A stretch of 64,000 nt of DNA from CAYORM01 sp964406375 (GCA_964406375.1 CAYORM010000008.1:14119-78118), one strand, 5' to 3'; positions 49,958 to 58,900 are shown, counted from the first letter of the stretch. Translations and numbers: made by a program. The notes: generated by a model not told the origin, from the sequence alone.

Positions 49958-51565
49958 TCAATTGGCGAACCACGCATCCTTCAGGGTCTTCAGGAAGCCG
50001 GTGCGCATCGGCCGGTAGTTCACCAGCGTATCGGTGTGCGCGATGAGCAGCAGCGAGTTCACCAGCGGGACGATGCCCATCTCCTCCAGCGCCAGCTCCT
50101 GCTGCCGCCGATAGGCGTCCTTCCGCGCCTCCATCGTGGTGCCGGTCTTCGCCTCTTCGAGCAGCGCGTCCATCGCCTCGCTGCAGCTCTTCTGGACGTT
50201 GATGCCGGTATCGCAGCGATAGTTGCTGGCGACGAAGTCGTCGGGATCGGCGAGCGGGCTCACCCAGTACATCGTGGTGATGTCGAAATTGCTCGGCGCC
50301 CACACCTCGTCCCAGTAGCGCGGGATCTCCATCGTGGCGATCGTCGCGCGGATGCCGACGGCGGCGAGGTTGGCCTGCAGGATCGGCGCCATCGAGACCA
50401 TGGCTGGGAAGGAGGAGGCCACCGTGATCGTCGTCTCGAAGCCGTCGGGATAGCCCGCCTCGGCCAGCAGCTCCCGCGCCCTTTCGGGATTGGCGGTGGG
50501 CGAGAAGTACGCGATGCCCGGATGCGCCCAGTTCCATTCGGGGATCACGCCGCCGAGCAGCGGCACCGCCTGGCCGAAGAAGGTGCCGGCGACGATCGCT
50601 TGCCGGTCGATGGCATGGGCGATCGCCTGGCGCACCTTCGGATTGTCCATCGGCGGGCGGGTGTTGTTGGGCAGCAGCCAATAATAGCGCGACCCCTCGA
50701 GCGTCTGTCCGACGAGGCCGGGCGTCGCCGACACCATCGCCCAGTCCTTCGGCGGAATTTCGTTGGAGAAGTTGACCGAGCCGGCGACGACGGCGTTTGT
50801 CAGCGCCGTGACGTCCGGGATCAGGTGGTACTCCATCGCGTCGAAATACGGCTTCCCCTCCTCGTAGTAGTCGGGGTTGCGCTCGAAGCGGATGATCGTG
50901 CGCGGCTGGTACTCGACGAACCTGAATGGCCCGCTGCCGATCGGATGGGCGTTCAGGTCGTGACCGCTCTCCAGCAGCTTCTTCGGCACGATGGAGGAGC
51001 CGGGGAAGGCCATGTAGATGAGGAACGGCCCGGTGGGCTTGCTCAGCGTGAAGCGGACCGTCAGCTCGTCCACCGCCTCGACCGAAGCGATCGTCTCGAC
51101 CTGCGAGGCATAGGAATAGCCGCTGTCCGGCGCCGTCAGGCGCTCGAAGGTGTAGACGACGTCCTCGGCCGTCACCGGATCGCCATTGTGGAAGGTGACG
51201 CCGGGCCGCAGATGGAAGACGTATTCGAGCCCGTCCTCGGAGACCTCGTAGCTCTCGGCGAGATCGGGATACGGGTTGGCATCCGGATCGAGCCCCATCA
51301 GCGTCGAATAGACCTGCTCGATCACGACATGCGACATGCCGCTCGGCCCGCGCGCCGGGTCGAAACCGGCCGGATCGGCCGAGAAGGCGGCCTTCAGGAC
51401 GCCGCCGCGCACCGGCTCGCCGGCCGCTTCCTCCTGGGCCGCCGCAGGCCGCGCAAAGAAGGCGGGCAGGCTGGCACCCGCTGCCGCGACGGCACCGAGC
51501 GCCACCGACCCCTTCAGGAGCGACCGTCGCCCGAAGCGGCGGCCCGAGAACGTGTTCCGATGCAT
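49958..51565 (-). CDS. peptide-binding protein, DppA/OppA-type (SBP_bac_5), Tat signal
   Basis: A 535-residue family 5 periplasmic binding protein. A twin-arginine leader (FGRRSLLKGSVALGAVA) with a long Ala-rich h-region ends near PAAAQE. Domain features: GGVLKAAFSADPAGFDPARG, the SYEVSEDGLEYVFHLRPGVTFHNGDPVTAEDVVYTF segment and IGSGPFRFVEY. CAGGAGAGGG precedes ATG 51565. It is the first and probably most strongly expressed gene of the operon under the promoter at 51617-51644. The peptide or glycoside ligand is unknown. Confidence 0.92.
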   Translation of the reverse strand: MHRNTFSGRRFGRRSLLKGSVALGAVAAAGASLPAFFARPAAAQEEAAGEPVRGGVLKAAFSADPAGFDPARGPSGMSHVVIEQVYSTLMGLDPDANPYPDLAESYEVSEDGLEYVFHLRPGVTFHNGDPVTAEDVVYTFERLTAPDSGYSYASQVETIASVEAVDELTVRFTLSKPTGPFLIYMAFPGSSIVPKKLLESGHDLNAHPIGSGPFRFVEYQPRTIIRFERNPDYYEEGKPYFDAMEYHLIPDVTALTNAVVAGSVNFSNEIPPKDWAMVSATPGLVGQTLEGSRYYWLLPNNTRPPMDNPKVRQAIAHAIDRQAIVAGTFFGQAVPLLGGVIPEWNWAHPGIAYFSPTANPERARELLAEAGYPDGFETTITVASSFPAMVSMAPILQANLAAVGIRATIATMEIPRYWDEVWAPSNFDITTMYWVSPLADPDDFVASNYRCDTGINVQKSCSEAMDALLEEAKTGTTMEARKDAYRRQQELALEEMGIVPLVNSLLLIAHTDTLVNYRPMRTGFLKTLKDAWFAN

Positions 51566-51616
51566 CGCTGGTCCCCTCTCCTGACGGGCCGCCAGGCCCG
51601 ACTTTCACGATCTTGA

Positions 51617-51644
51617 ATTATATTCTAGGCATGTAAGCCGTCAA
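51617..51644 (-). promoter_or_regulatory. dppA operon promoter with overlapping palindrome
   Basis: On the minus strand TTGACG (51644-51639) and a perfect TATAAT (51622-51617) are 16 bp apart, about 50 bp before the gene start. GAATTATATTC (51615-51625), an AT-rich palindrome, overlaps the -10 box. A weaker copy (GATTTAATTCC) lies near 51699. The divergent XRE-cupin regulator is the likely binder. Confidence 0.75.
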
Positions 51645-51764
51645 TCGGTACATTTTTGGTCGCCGCCGTCTCAAAAACCGGCTAGTCGTCGCCTCTTGAT
51701 TTAATTCCATAGTCAGAAGCGGGGCGCCGCGGCAGCGGGATATTGCCCTACCGTAAGGGGACGA

Positions 51765-52406
51765 ATGCCAGAGAGGGTAGAGGGCAACGCGCCCATCGCG
51801 ACGATATTCGCGGATCTGGGCGCCCGCATCCGGCACGCCCGGAAAATGAAGGCGCTGAGGCTGAAGGACGTGGCCCGGATCGTCGGGTGTTCGGAGAGCC
51901 TGCTGTCGAAGATCGAGACCAATAAGGTGGCGCCGTCGCTGCACACGCTGCACCGGATCGCCGCCGTTCTGGACACCACGGTGGCGGCGCTGTTCAGCGA
52001 TGATGCCACGGCCGGGGTGGCCATCTACCAGGAGGGCGAACGCCCCGTGATCCTGCTCGATCACGGCGCGCCGGCCGGCGACGGCGCAGCATCCGCGCTG
52101 GTGGCCTCGGTCGCGACCGGCGCCCCGTTGCGGCTGCAGCGCCTGATCCCGCACACCGAGGGGCGGATCCTGAACGCCAATCTGCACGTGGTGCCGGAAG
52201 GGTCGGGGATCGGCGGCGCGCTGCGGCACGAGGGCGAGGAGGTCGGCTTCATCGTGGCCGGTCGCATCGAGCTGACGGTCGATGGCGAGACATGGACGCT
52301 GGATGCGGGCGCATCCTTCTTCTTTCGCTCGAGCCTGCCCCACAGCTACCGCAATCCGGGCCCCGGCGAGGCCCGGATCCTGTGGGTCAACGCCCCGCCC
52401 TACTGA
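51765..52406 (+). CDS. XRE-family regulator with C-terminal cupin domain
   Basis: A 213-residue regulator: helix-turn-helix at about 18-72 (RIRHARKMKALRLKDVARIVGCSESLLSKIE) and a cupin fold at about 130-213 (GEEVGFIVAGRIELTVDGETWTLDAGASFFFRSSLPHSYRNPG), whose His/Glu positions can hold a metal or small ligand. Such proteins (PuuR/SutR-like) control local amine or amino acid uptake genes. ATG 51765 follows AAGGGG. It is divergent from dppA and probably controls that operon; its stop overlaps the tail of the HxlR gene. Confidence 0.92.
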   Translation: MPERVEGNAPIATIFADLGARIRHARKMKALRLKDVARIVGCSESLLSKIETNKVAPSLHTLHRIAAVLDTTVAALFSDDATAGVAIYQEGERPVILLDHGAPAGDGAASALVASVATGAPLRLQRLIPHTEGRILNANLHVVPEGSGIGGALRHEGEEVGFIVAGRIELTVDGETWTLDAGASFFFRSSLPHSYRNPGPGEARILWVNAPPY

Positions 52407-52825
52407 GCAGCGTCCGCATAGCCCGCGCCCCCGGACGCGCCCGCTTGCGGGGGCTCGGCGGCCCGGGCGGCGTCATAACGCCGGCGCGCCGCCTCGACAC
52501 GATGCCGGTTGTCGACGGCCCAGCGGCCGAGCGCCGTCACCGGCTCCAGAAGGTCTCGCCCGAGATCGGTCAGCGCATATTCGACACGCGGCGGGATCGT
52601 CGGATAAACGGCCCGCGTCACATAGCCGTCGCGCTCGAGCCCGCGCAGCGTCGCGGTCAGCATCTTCTGCGAGATGCCGCCGATCCGCCGCCGGAGCGCA
52701 CTGAAGCGCATCACCCCCTCGCCGAGCTGCATGACGACCAGCACGGACCATTTGTCGCCCACCAGCGCCAGGACTTCGCCGACGGGCCGGCAGTCACCGG
52801 TGAGATGCGGGTTCACTGGTTTCAT
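52400..52825 (-). CDS. HxlR-family transcriptional regulator
   Basis: A 141-residue winged-helix regulator. The N-terminal Cys in LTGDCRPVGEVLALVGDKWSVLVVMQL is the residue sensing quinones or electrophiles in relatives such as QorR/YodB, and GISQKMLTATLRGLERDGYVTR is the DNA-binding helix. I chose ATG 52825 because upstream residues are not family-like. It is divergent from an NADPH-FMN reductase gene, a common pairing in which the regulator represses the reductase until oxidised. It overlaps the XRE gene tail to tail by 7 bp. Confidence 0.9.
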   Translation of the reverse strand: MKPVNPHLTGDCRPVGEVLALVGDKWSVLVVMQLGEGVMRFSALRRRIGGISQKMLTATLRGLERDGYVTRAVYPTIPPRVEYALTDLGRDLLEPVTALGRWAVDNRHRVEAARRRYDAARAAEPPQAGASGGAGYADAAQ

Positions 52826-52892
52826 CGGGGTGCCCGGGTCACGTAGAAGTGCCGTATTGCGGGGTTTCGCCACTCTCCCATATGGACCTGGT

Positions 52893-52919
52893 CGCCTTCG
52901 GAAACCAAGGCCGAAGGCG
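52893..52919. promoter_or_regulatory. 9-bp perfect inverted repeat before the FMN reductase
   Basis: CGCCTTCGG-N9-CCGAAGGCG lies in the 123-bp region shared by the HxlR and reductase genes. HxlR proteins bind inverted repeats of about this geometry, so it is a candidate operator; an RNA hairpin in the reductase leader is the alternative. Confidence 0.45.
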
Positions 52920-52948
52920 CTGTCAGATGGATTATGCGAGAGCATCCC

Positions 52949-53539
52949 ATGGCCATACCTCAGATCGGCATCGTCATCGGCACCACGCGTGAGGGGCGGT
53001 TCGCCGACGCGCCGGCGCGATGGATCGCCGAGGCTGGCGCGGCGCGCGGCGACCTCGCGCTCGAGATCGTCGATTTACGCGACTATCCCCTGCCCTTCTT
53101 CGATGAGCCGACCTCGCCCGCCTATGGCACGCCGCGCGATGCGGTTGCGCAACGCTGGGGGCGCAAGGTCGCGGCGCTGGACGGCTTCATCTTCGTCACC
53201 GGCGAATACAACCGGAGCATCCCCGGGGTGCTGAAGAACGCCCTCGATTACGCCTATGCCGAATTTGCCCGCAAGCCGGCCGCCTATGTCGGCTATGGCG
53301 GGACCGGCGGCGCCCGGGCGATCGAACACCTGCGCCTGATCTCGGTCGAGCTGCAGATGGCGCCGATGCGCAACGGCGTGCATATCGGGCTGCAGCCCTA
53401 TCTGGAGGTCGCCCGCGAGGGCCGCTCGCTGGCCGAGTACGATTTCCTCAACCAGTCCGCCGCGACGATGCTCGACGAGCTGGCCTGGTGGGCGCGGGTG
53501 CTGAAGGGCGGCCGCACCGAGACGCGGCTCGCCGCCTGA
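52949..53539 (+). CDS. NAD(P)H-dependent FMN reductase
   Basis: A 196-residue flavodoxin-like reductase (FMN_red family, ChrR/YieF-like). The phosphate-binding loop is IGIVIGTTREGRFADAPARW at the N-terminus; FIFVTGEYNRSIPGVLKNALDYAYAEF is the typical FMN-ring segment with the conserved GEYN. Such enzymes reduce quinones, azo compounds or chromate by two electrons. ATG 52949 is preferred for family length; ATG 52934 is in frame. The likely inducer is an electrophile sensed by the divergent HxlR protein. Confidence 0.92.
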   Translation: MAIPQIGIVIGTTREGRFADAPARWIAEAGAARGDLALEIVDLRDYPLPFFDEPTSPAYGTPRDAVAQRWGRKVAALDGFIFVTGEYNRSIPGVLKNALDYAYAEFARKPAAYVGYGGTGGARAIEHLRLISVELQMAPMRNGVHIGLQPYLEVAREGRSLAEYDFLNQSAATMLDELAWWARVLKGGRTETRLAA

Positions 53540-53696
53540 ACAGAGGGCCGGTCGCGGCGACGCCGTGCCGCGATCGGCCTGCCATATCCGCCTGCGCATC
53601 GGCGCCCCGGGATCACGCGGGCCGGACGCCGTATTGAAACTGGACACTTATCAAACGCTTAATTTATCCTCCTGAGACCATATGCGAGGAGGAGGC

Positions 53697-55073
53697 ATGA
53701 GCCAGGCGGAGAGTCTGCCGGGTGCGGCGTGCCCGCGGTCCCGTTTCGCCGGCCCGTCGGGAGGATCACGGCACCGTCTGCTCTGGGTGCTCCTGCCGCT
53801 TTTCGCCTGGCTGTTCGGAGCCGCGCCGGCGGCGGCGCAGTCCGAACGCTACGCCGCCTTCGTGATGGATGCGGCGAGCGGCGAGGTCTTCCACGCCGTC
53901 CAGGCCGACCGCCCACTCTACCCGGCGTCGCTCACCAAGATGATGACGCTCTACCTCACCTTCCAGGCGCTGGCGGCGGGGGAGCTGACTCTGGATACGG
54001 CGATGCCGGTCTCGGCGCATGCCGCCGGGCAGCCGCCCTCCAAGCTCGGCCTGCCGACTGGCGGACGGCTGAAGGTCGAGGACGCCATCCTCGCCCTCGT
54101 CACGAAATCGGCGAATGACGCTGCGGTGGTGCTGGCGGAGACGCTCGGCGGCTCCGAATCGGCCTTCGCCCGTCAGATGACCCAGCAGGCGGCGGCGCTC
54201 GGCATGACGCGCACCGTCTTCCGCAACGCCTCGGGACTGCCCGATACGGCACAGGTCTCGACCGCGCGCGACATGGCGCTGCTGGCGCGGGCACTGATCG
54301 TCGATTTCCCCCAATACTACGGCTACTTCTCGACCCGCAGCTTCCGCTGGAACGGTCGCGTCTTCGAGAATCACAACCGCATCCTCGACACCGTCGCCGG
54401 CGCCGACGGGCTGAAAACCGGCTATATCCGCGCCTCGGGTTACAATCTCGCCGCCTCGGCGATCCGCGGCGGCCGGCGTTTCATCGCGGTGGTGTTCGGC
54501 GGCGAGACGATCGAAGACCGCAATACGCGTGTCGCAGCGCTGCTCGAATCGGCCTTCGCCGCCTCGGGCGGCACCGGCGAATATGTCGTAGCGGTCCGGC
54601 CGGCGGCCCCACCGGTGGCGCCGGTGGCCCCTCCCCGCCTCGTCGACGCCTCTCCCATCGTCGACACCGCGGGGGCGGTCGCGGCCAGCGCAAACGGGTT
54701 GACCGACCCCATGCTGGCGACACCGACGCTCACCGGCCCGCCCGTGGCCGCAGGCGTGGCGCTACGGCCCTTCGCCACCGGGGTCGCAGTGGCGACGGCG
54801 CCTCCACCCTTCCTGCCGCCGCTGCCACCACGGCGGCCGGGCACCACGGTGCTCGAGATCACCGTCGCCGGACCGGCGCCCCCCGACGCCATCGCCACCA
54901 TCCTGGCCGCGACCACGGCGCCGTCGCCGCTGCCCGACACGATCGAGGCACAGCTCGTCGAAGCGAGCGGCGGTGCAGCACTGCCCCCCGGCTTCGGCGT
55001 CATCCCCATCCCGCGCCGGCTGCCCGCGCCGCGCGATCCGGTTCAGGCGCTGCTGCTCGACGCCACCTCCTGA
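53697..55073 (+). CDS. D-alanyl-D-alanine carboxypeptidase (penicillin-binding protein, S11)
   Basis: A 458-residue peptidoglycan carboxypeptidase. A signal peptide (residues about 26-48) precedes the S11 domain with its three active-site motifs: PASLTKMM (Ser78, Lys81), TKSANDAAVV (Ser-Ala-Asn) and ADGLKTGYIRA (KTG). It removes the terminal D-Ala of pentapeptide stems in the periplasm. The last 150 residues are Pro/Ala/Val-rich and lack a recognisable PBP5-type C-terminal domain or amphipathic anchor. AGGAGGAGG sits directly before ATG 53697; ATG 53682 is less well placed. Confidence 0.92.
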   Translation: MSQAESLPGAACPRSRFAGPSGGSRHRLLWVLLPLFAWLFGAAPAAAQSERYAAFVMDAASGEVFHAVQADRPLYPASLTKMMTLYLTFQALAAGELTLDTAMPVSAHAAGQPPSKLGLPTGGRLKVEDAILALVTKSANDAAVVLAETLGGSESAFARQMTQQAAALGMTRTVFRNASGLPDTAQVSTARDMALLARALIVDFPQYYGYFSTRSFRWNGRVFENHNRILDTVAGADGLKTGYIRASGYNLAASAIRGGRRFIAVVFGGETIEDRNTRVAALLESAFAASGGTGEYVVAVRPAAPPVAPVAPPRLVDASPIVDTAGAVAASANGLTDPMLATPTLTGPPVAAGVALRPFATGVAVATAPPPFLPPLPPRRPGTTVLEITVAGPAPPDAIATILAATTAPSPLPDTIEAQLVEASGGAALPPGFGVIPIPRRLPAPRDPVQALLLDATS

Positions 55074-55093
55074 CCGAGACCGGCCGGCAGGGA

Positions 55094-55119
55094 CGGCGGC
55101 GGCTCAGTGGCCGCCGCCG
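55094..55119. terminator. GC hairpin between convergent genes
   Basis: CGGCGGCGGC pairs with GCCGCCGCCG around a 6-nt loop that contains the pgm stop codon. It sits between the carboxypeptidase and the pgm gene; there is no T-run. Confidence 0.45.
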
Positions 55120-56495
55120 GTGAAGCTCGGTGCCGGCAGGCCGCTCGCCGCGAGCTGCTCGACGATCTGCGCCTTGAGCCGCTCCAGCCCCGCCTCCGTC
55201 TGGCTCTCGGCCCGCACGACCAGCACGTCCTGGGTGTTCGAGGCGCGCAGCAGCCACCAGCCATCCTCGGTCGTCACCCGCGCCCCGTCGATATCGTCGA
55301 CCTGAGCGCCGGCAGCCCTCAGCCGGTCCTGCACCTCCTTCACGACGGCGAATTTCCGGCTCTCATCGACCTGGAAGCGGACCTCGGGCGTCGACATCGT
55401 CTCCGGCAGCACGTCCCGCAGGGCCGAGAGCGGGCGGCCCGCACGCGAGACCAGCGCCGCGAGCCGGATGCCGCAATAAAGCGCGTCATCGAAGCCGTAC
55501 CAGGTATCGGCGAAGAAGATGTGGCCGGACATCTCGCCCGCCAGCGGCGAGCCCGTCTCGGCCATCTTTGCCTTGAGCAGCGAATGGCCGGTCTTCCACA
55601 TCAGCGGCTGGCCGCCATTGCGGGCGATCTCGTCGAACAGCGTCTTCGACGCCTTCACATCGGCGATGATCATCGCCCCCGGGTGGCGCTTCAGCACATC
55701 GGCCGCATAGATCGCCAGAAGCTGGTCGCCCCAGATGATCCGCCCCGTCTCGTCGACCGCGCCGATTCTGTCGGCATCACCATCGAAGGCGATGCCGATA
55801 TCAGCCCCGGTCTCGGCCACCTTCTGCTGCAGCGCGACAAGGTTCTCGGCGACGGTCGGATCCGGGTGGTGATTGGGGAAGGTGCCGTCGATCTGATCGA
55901 ACAGCAGGTGATGGCGGCCCGGCAGCTTGGCGGTCAGCCGCCGCAGCACCTCGCCGGCGGCGCCGTTGCCGGCATCCCAGACGATCGTCAGGTCGCGGGG
56001 GCCGTCGTAATCCTGCAGCAGCCGCGCGACATAGGCGTCGCGGATGTCGACCGTCTCGACGATCCCCTCGCCGGTCTCGAGCCGGCCCTCTTCGGCGACC
56101 CGGCCGATGTCGAGGATCTGCTCGCCATAGACCGGACCCGACCGGGTCAGCATCTTGATGCCGTTATAGGTAGGCGGGTTGTGCGAGCCGGTGACCATCA
56201 CCCCGGCATCCGCATCGAGATGCTTGGTGGCGAAATAGAGCATCGGCGTCGGGCCGAGTCCGATGCGGCTGACCGCAAGACCGGTCGAGGCCAGCCCCTC
56301 GACGATCGCCGCCTCGAGCTCGGGCGAGGACAGCCGGCCATCATAGCCGACGCAGACGCTCTTGCCGCCGCCACGCACCAGAATGCTGCCGAAGGCGGCG
56401 CCCACCGCGCGATAGTCAGCGGGGCGGAGCGTCTTCCCGATCACGCCGCGGATATCGTATTCGCGCAGGACAGTGGGATCGAAGCGGTGCGCCAT
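55104..56495 (-). CDS. phosphomannomutase/phosphoglucomutase
   Basis: A 463-residue alpha-D-phosphohexomutase. The phosphoserine loop is VMVTGSHNPPTYNG (Ser104), the metal loop IAFDGDADRIGAVD, the sugar loop GEMSGHIFF, and the phosphate-binding loop VRAESQTE near the C-terminus. GGGAGG 9 nt before ATG 56495 decides the start. It interconverts glucose or mannose 1- and 6-phosphates. With galU and ugd directly upstream it makes UDP-glucose and UDP-glucuronate precursors for envelope polysaccharide. Confidence 0.93.
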   Translation of the reverse strand: MAHRFDPTVLREYDIRGVIGKTLRPADYRAVGAAFGSILVRGGGKSVCVGYDGRLSSPELEAAIVEGLASTGLAVSRIGLGPTPMLYFATKHLDADAGVMVTGSHNPPTYNGIKMLTRSGPVYGEQILDIGRVAEEGRLETGEGIVETVDIRDAYVARLLQDYDGPRDLTIVWDAGNGAAGEVLRRLTAKLPGRHHLLFDQIDGTFPNHHPDPTVAENLVALQQKVAETGADIGIAFDGDADRIGAVDETGRIIWGDQLLAIYAADVLKRHPGAMIIADVKASKTLFDEIARNGGQPLMWKTGHSLLKAKMAETGSPLAGEMSGHIFFADTWYGFDDALYCGIRLAALVSRAGRPLSALRDVLPETMSTPEVRFQVDESRKFAVVKEVQDRLRAAGAQVDDIDGARVTTEDGWWLLRASNTQDVLVVRAESQTEAGLERLKAQIVEQLAASGLPAPSFTGGGH

Positions 56496-56500
56496 CGTGC

Positions 56501-57883
56501 TCAACCTCCCAAGCTCTGCCGGGCCAAACCGGAACTGCTGTGCGGCATCCCATCCGCATTGGCCGCGCCGCCGTCACGCATCGGCCGGCCGATGCTGTGA
56601 TAGGCGAAGCCCGCGGCCTCCATCGCCGCAGGATCGTACACGTTGCGCAGGTCGAGGAAGACCCGGCCGCGCATCCGCTCGCGCATCCGCCGCGGCGACA
56701 GCGCCCGGAACTCGTTCCATTCGGTCAGCAGCACCGCGCCATCCGCTCCGGTCAGCGCCGCATCGACATTGTCGCAATAGGTGAGCGCCGGCATCAGCTG
56801 CCGCGCCTGGTCCATCCCGGCGGGGTCGAAAGCGGCCACCTCCGCCCCCGCCTCGACCAGCGCCGGCAGGATGACCAGCGAGGCCGCCTCGCGCATGTCG
56901 TCGGTGTTGGGTTTGAACGTGAGGCCCAGCGCCGCGATGCGCTTGCCCGTGAGCGAGCCGCCGAACGCCTCGCGGATGCGCTCGACCATCTGCAGCTTCC
57001 GCTGCTCATTGACCGAGACGACCGTCTCGATCAGCCGCTGCGGCCGCCCGGCGCTGCGCCCGATATGCACATAGGCCCGGGTGTCCTTCGGAAAGCACGA
57101 GCCGCCGAAGCCGGGGCCGGGATGCAGGAACTTGCGGCCGATGCGGCCGTCGAGCCCGATCGCCCGCGCGACGTCGTGGACGTCGGCCCCCGCGGCCTCG
57201 CAGAGATCGGCGATCTCGTTGATGAAGGTGATCTTCATCGCGAGAAAGCTGTTGCTCGCATATTTGATCAGCTCGGCCGTCTCGAGCCCGGTGATGACGA
57301 AGGGCCGCTCGATCAGATAGAGCGGCCGGTAGAGCGTCTGCAGCACCGTGCGCGCCCGCTCGCTCTCGGCGCCGATCACCACCCGGTCCGGCCGCATGAA
57401 ATCGCCGATGGCCGACCCTTCGCGCAGGAATTCGGGATTGGAGGCCACCTCGATCGGCGCTTTCGGGCCGATATCGCGAATCAGCGCCTGCAGGCGGCGC
57501 GCGGTGCCGACCGGCACCGTCGATTTGGTGACGAGGATCGTCGGCGCGGTGGCCGCCTGCACCACCTCCTCCGCCGCGGCCAACACATAGCCGAGATCGA
57601 CCGATCCGTCCTCCGGCCGGCTGGGCGTGCCGACGGCGAGAAACACCGCATCCGCCCCGTCGACCGCGCCGGGCAGATCGGTGGTGAAATGCAGCCGCCC
57701 GCTCCGGACGTTCTTCTCGACAAGATCTTCGAGCCCCGGCTCGTAGATCGGCATGATGCCGCGGTGCAGGTTCTCGATCCGGTGGGGATCCTTGTCGACG
57801 CAGGTCACGTCGACACCGAATTCGGAGAAGCAGGCGCCGGACACCAGACCGACATACCCGCTTCCGATCATCGCGATGCGCAT
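56501..57883 (-). CDS. ugd: UDP-glucose 6-dehydrogenase
   Basis: A 460-residue UDP-glucose/GDP-mannose dehydrogenase. NAD motif IAMIGSGYVGLVSGACFSEFG starts the protein. The catalytic Cys263 is in GPGFGGSCFPKDTRAY, and KYASNSFLAMKITFINEIADLCE is the conserved central helix. It oxidises UDP-glucose twice to UDP-glucuronate. It lies 52 bp after galU and 5 bp before pgm in one operon. The MucR regulator far upstream in the window is of a family that often controls such polysaccharide genes. Confidence 0.95.
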   Translation of the reverse strand: MRIAMIGSGYVGLVSGACFSEFGVDVTCVDKDPHRIENLHRGIMPIYEPGLEDLVEKNVRSGRLHFTTDLPGAVDGADAVFLAVGTPSRPEDGSVDLGYVLAAAEEVVQAATAPTILVTKSTVPVGTARRLQALIRDIGPKAPIEVASNPEFLREGSAIGDFMRPDRVVIGAESERARTVLQTLYRPLYLIERPFVITGLETAELIKYASNSFLAMKITFINEIADLCEAAGADVHDVARAIGLDGRIGRKFLHPGPGFGGSCFPKDTRAYVHIGRSAGRPQRLIETVVSVNEQRKLQMVERIREAFGGSLTGKRIAALGLTFKPNTDDMREAASLVILPALVEAGAEVAAFDPAGMDQARQLMPALTYCDNVDAALTGADGAVLLTEWNEFRALSPRRMRERMRGRVFLDLRNVYDPAAMEAAGFAYHSIGRPMRDGGAANADGMPHSSSGLARQSLGG

Positions 57884-57935
57884 CGGTCACGATCCATGCG
57901 AGGGGGCCCGGATGCGCGGCATCCGGGCGGGATAA

Positions 57936-58805
57936 TCACAGCAGGCGGGCGACCGCCGCGCGCAGCGACGGCGCGAGGCTGGCATCGGCGAGCCCGAAGG
58001 CCAGATTGGCCGCGATGTATCCGGCCTTGTCGCCGCAGTCGAAACGGTCGCCCTCAAAACGCATGCCATGGAAAGGCTGGCGACCGATCAGCCGGGCCAT
58101 GGCGTCGGTGAGCTGGATCTCGTCCCCTGCACCACGCTCATGGCGATCGAGCGCCGCGAAGATCTCGGGCTGCAGGATGTAGCGGCCGACGATCGACAGG
58201 GTCGAGGGCGCGTCCTCCGGCTTGGGCTTCTCGACGAGGCCAGTGACCTCGGCCAGCACACCGTCATCCGCGCCGATGGCGAGGATGCCGTAGCGGGCGG
58301 TGTGCTCCGGCGGCACCTCGCGCACCGCGATCACATTGCCGCCGACCCGCTCATAGGCGGCGCGCATCTGCGCCAGCAGCGGGGTCTCGCATTTGAAGAT
58401 CTCGTCCGGCAGCAGCACAGCGAAGGGCCGGTCGCCGACGATGCGGCGGGCGCACCAGACGGCATGGCCGAGCCCCAGCGCCTCGGCCTGGCGCACGAAG
58501 GCGAAGCGCCCCGGCGGCAGCTCCGCATCGCGCGCCGCGGCCAGCGCCGCCGCCTTGCCGCGTGCCTCGAGCACCGCATAGAGCTCGTGATGCTGGTCGA
58601 AATGATCCTCGATCGCCGCCTTGCCGCGGCTGGTCACGAAGACGAACTCCTCGATCCCGGCCGCCTTCGCCTCCTCCACCGCATACTGGATGACCGGCTT
58701 ATCGACGACGCAAAGCATTTCCTTGGGCACCGCCTTGGTCGCAGGCAGCGACCGAGTGCCCAGCCCCGCGACGGGAAAGACGGCGACCTTGACCGGTGGC
58801 GGCAT
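57936..58805 (-). CDS. galU: UTP-glucose-1-phosphate uridylyltransferase
   Basis: A 289-residue nucleotidyltransferase. The substrate loop is VFPVAGLGTRSLPATKAVPKEML; DKPVIQYAVEEAKAAGIEEF and VTGLVEKPKPEDAPS are family-typical, and the metal Asp lies in LLPDEIF. It makes UDP-glucose, the substrate of Ugd encoded next. Start ATG 58805 overlaps the TAA of a possible 31-residue ORF, suggesting translational coupling; its own ribosome site is a weak GAGG. Confidence 0.94.
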   Translation of the reverse strand: MPPPVKVAVFPVAGLGTRSLPATKAVPKEMLCVVDKPVIQYAVEEAKAAGIEEFVFVTSRGKAAIEDHFDQHHELYAVLEARGKAAALAAARDAELPPGRFAFVRQAEALGLGHAVWCARRIVGDRPFAVLLPDEIFKCETPLLAQMRAAYERVGGNVIAVREVPPEHTARYGILAIGADDGVLAEVTGLVEKPKPEDAPSTLSIVGRYILQPEIFAALDRHERGAGDEIQLTDAMARLIGRQPFHGMRFEGDRFDCGDKAGYIAANLAFGLADASLAPSLRAAVARLL

Positions 58806-58900
58806 TACGCATCCTCGCTGGCGTCGGACAGGAGCCGCCGGCGCGCGGGCCCGACGGCCTTGCGGCCGTTCTGCCACAGCCCATCCGGGGAGGAAAGCAT
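58805..58900 (-). CDS. possible small ORF (31 aa) coupled to galU
   Basis: ATG 58900 opens a 31-residue ORF (starts MLSSPDGLWQNGRK, ends SDASEDA) whose TAA overlaps the galU ATG (TAATG). AGGAG lies 10 nt upstream. A 13-bp inverted repeat (58829-58841 with 58904-58916) brackets most of it, and an inner ACGGCC-TTGC-GGCCGT hairpin sits inside. I do not recognise the peptide; a structured leader RNA is equally possible. Confidence 0.3.
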   Translation of the reverse strand: MLSSPDGLWQNGRKAVGPARRRLLSDASEDA

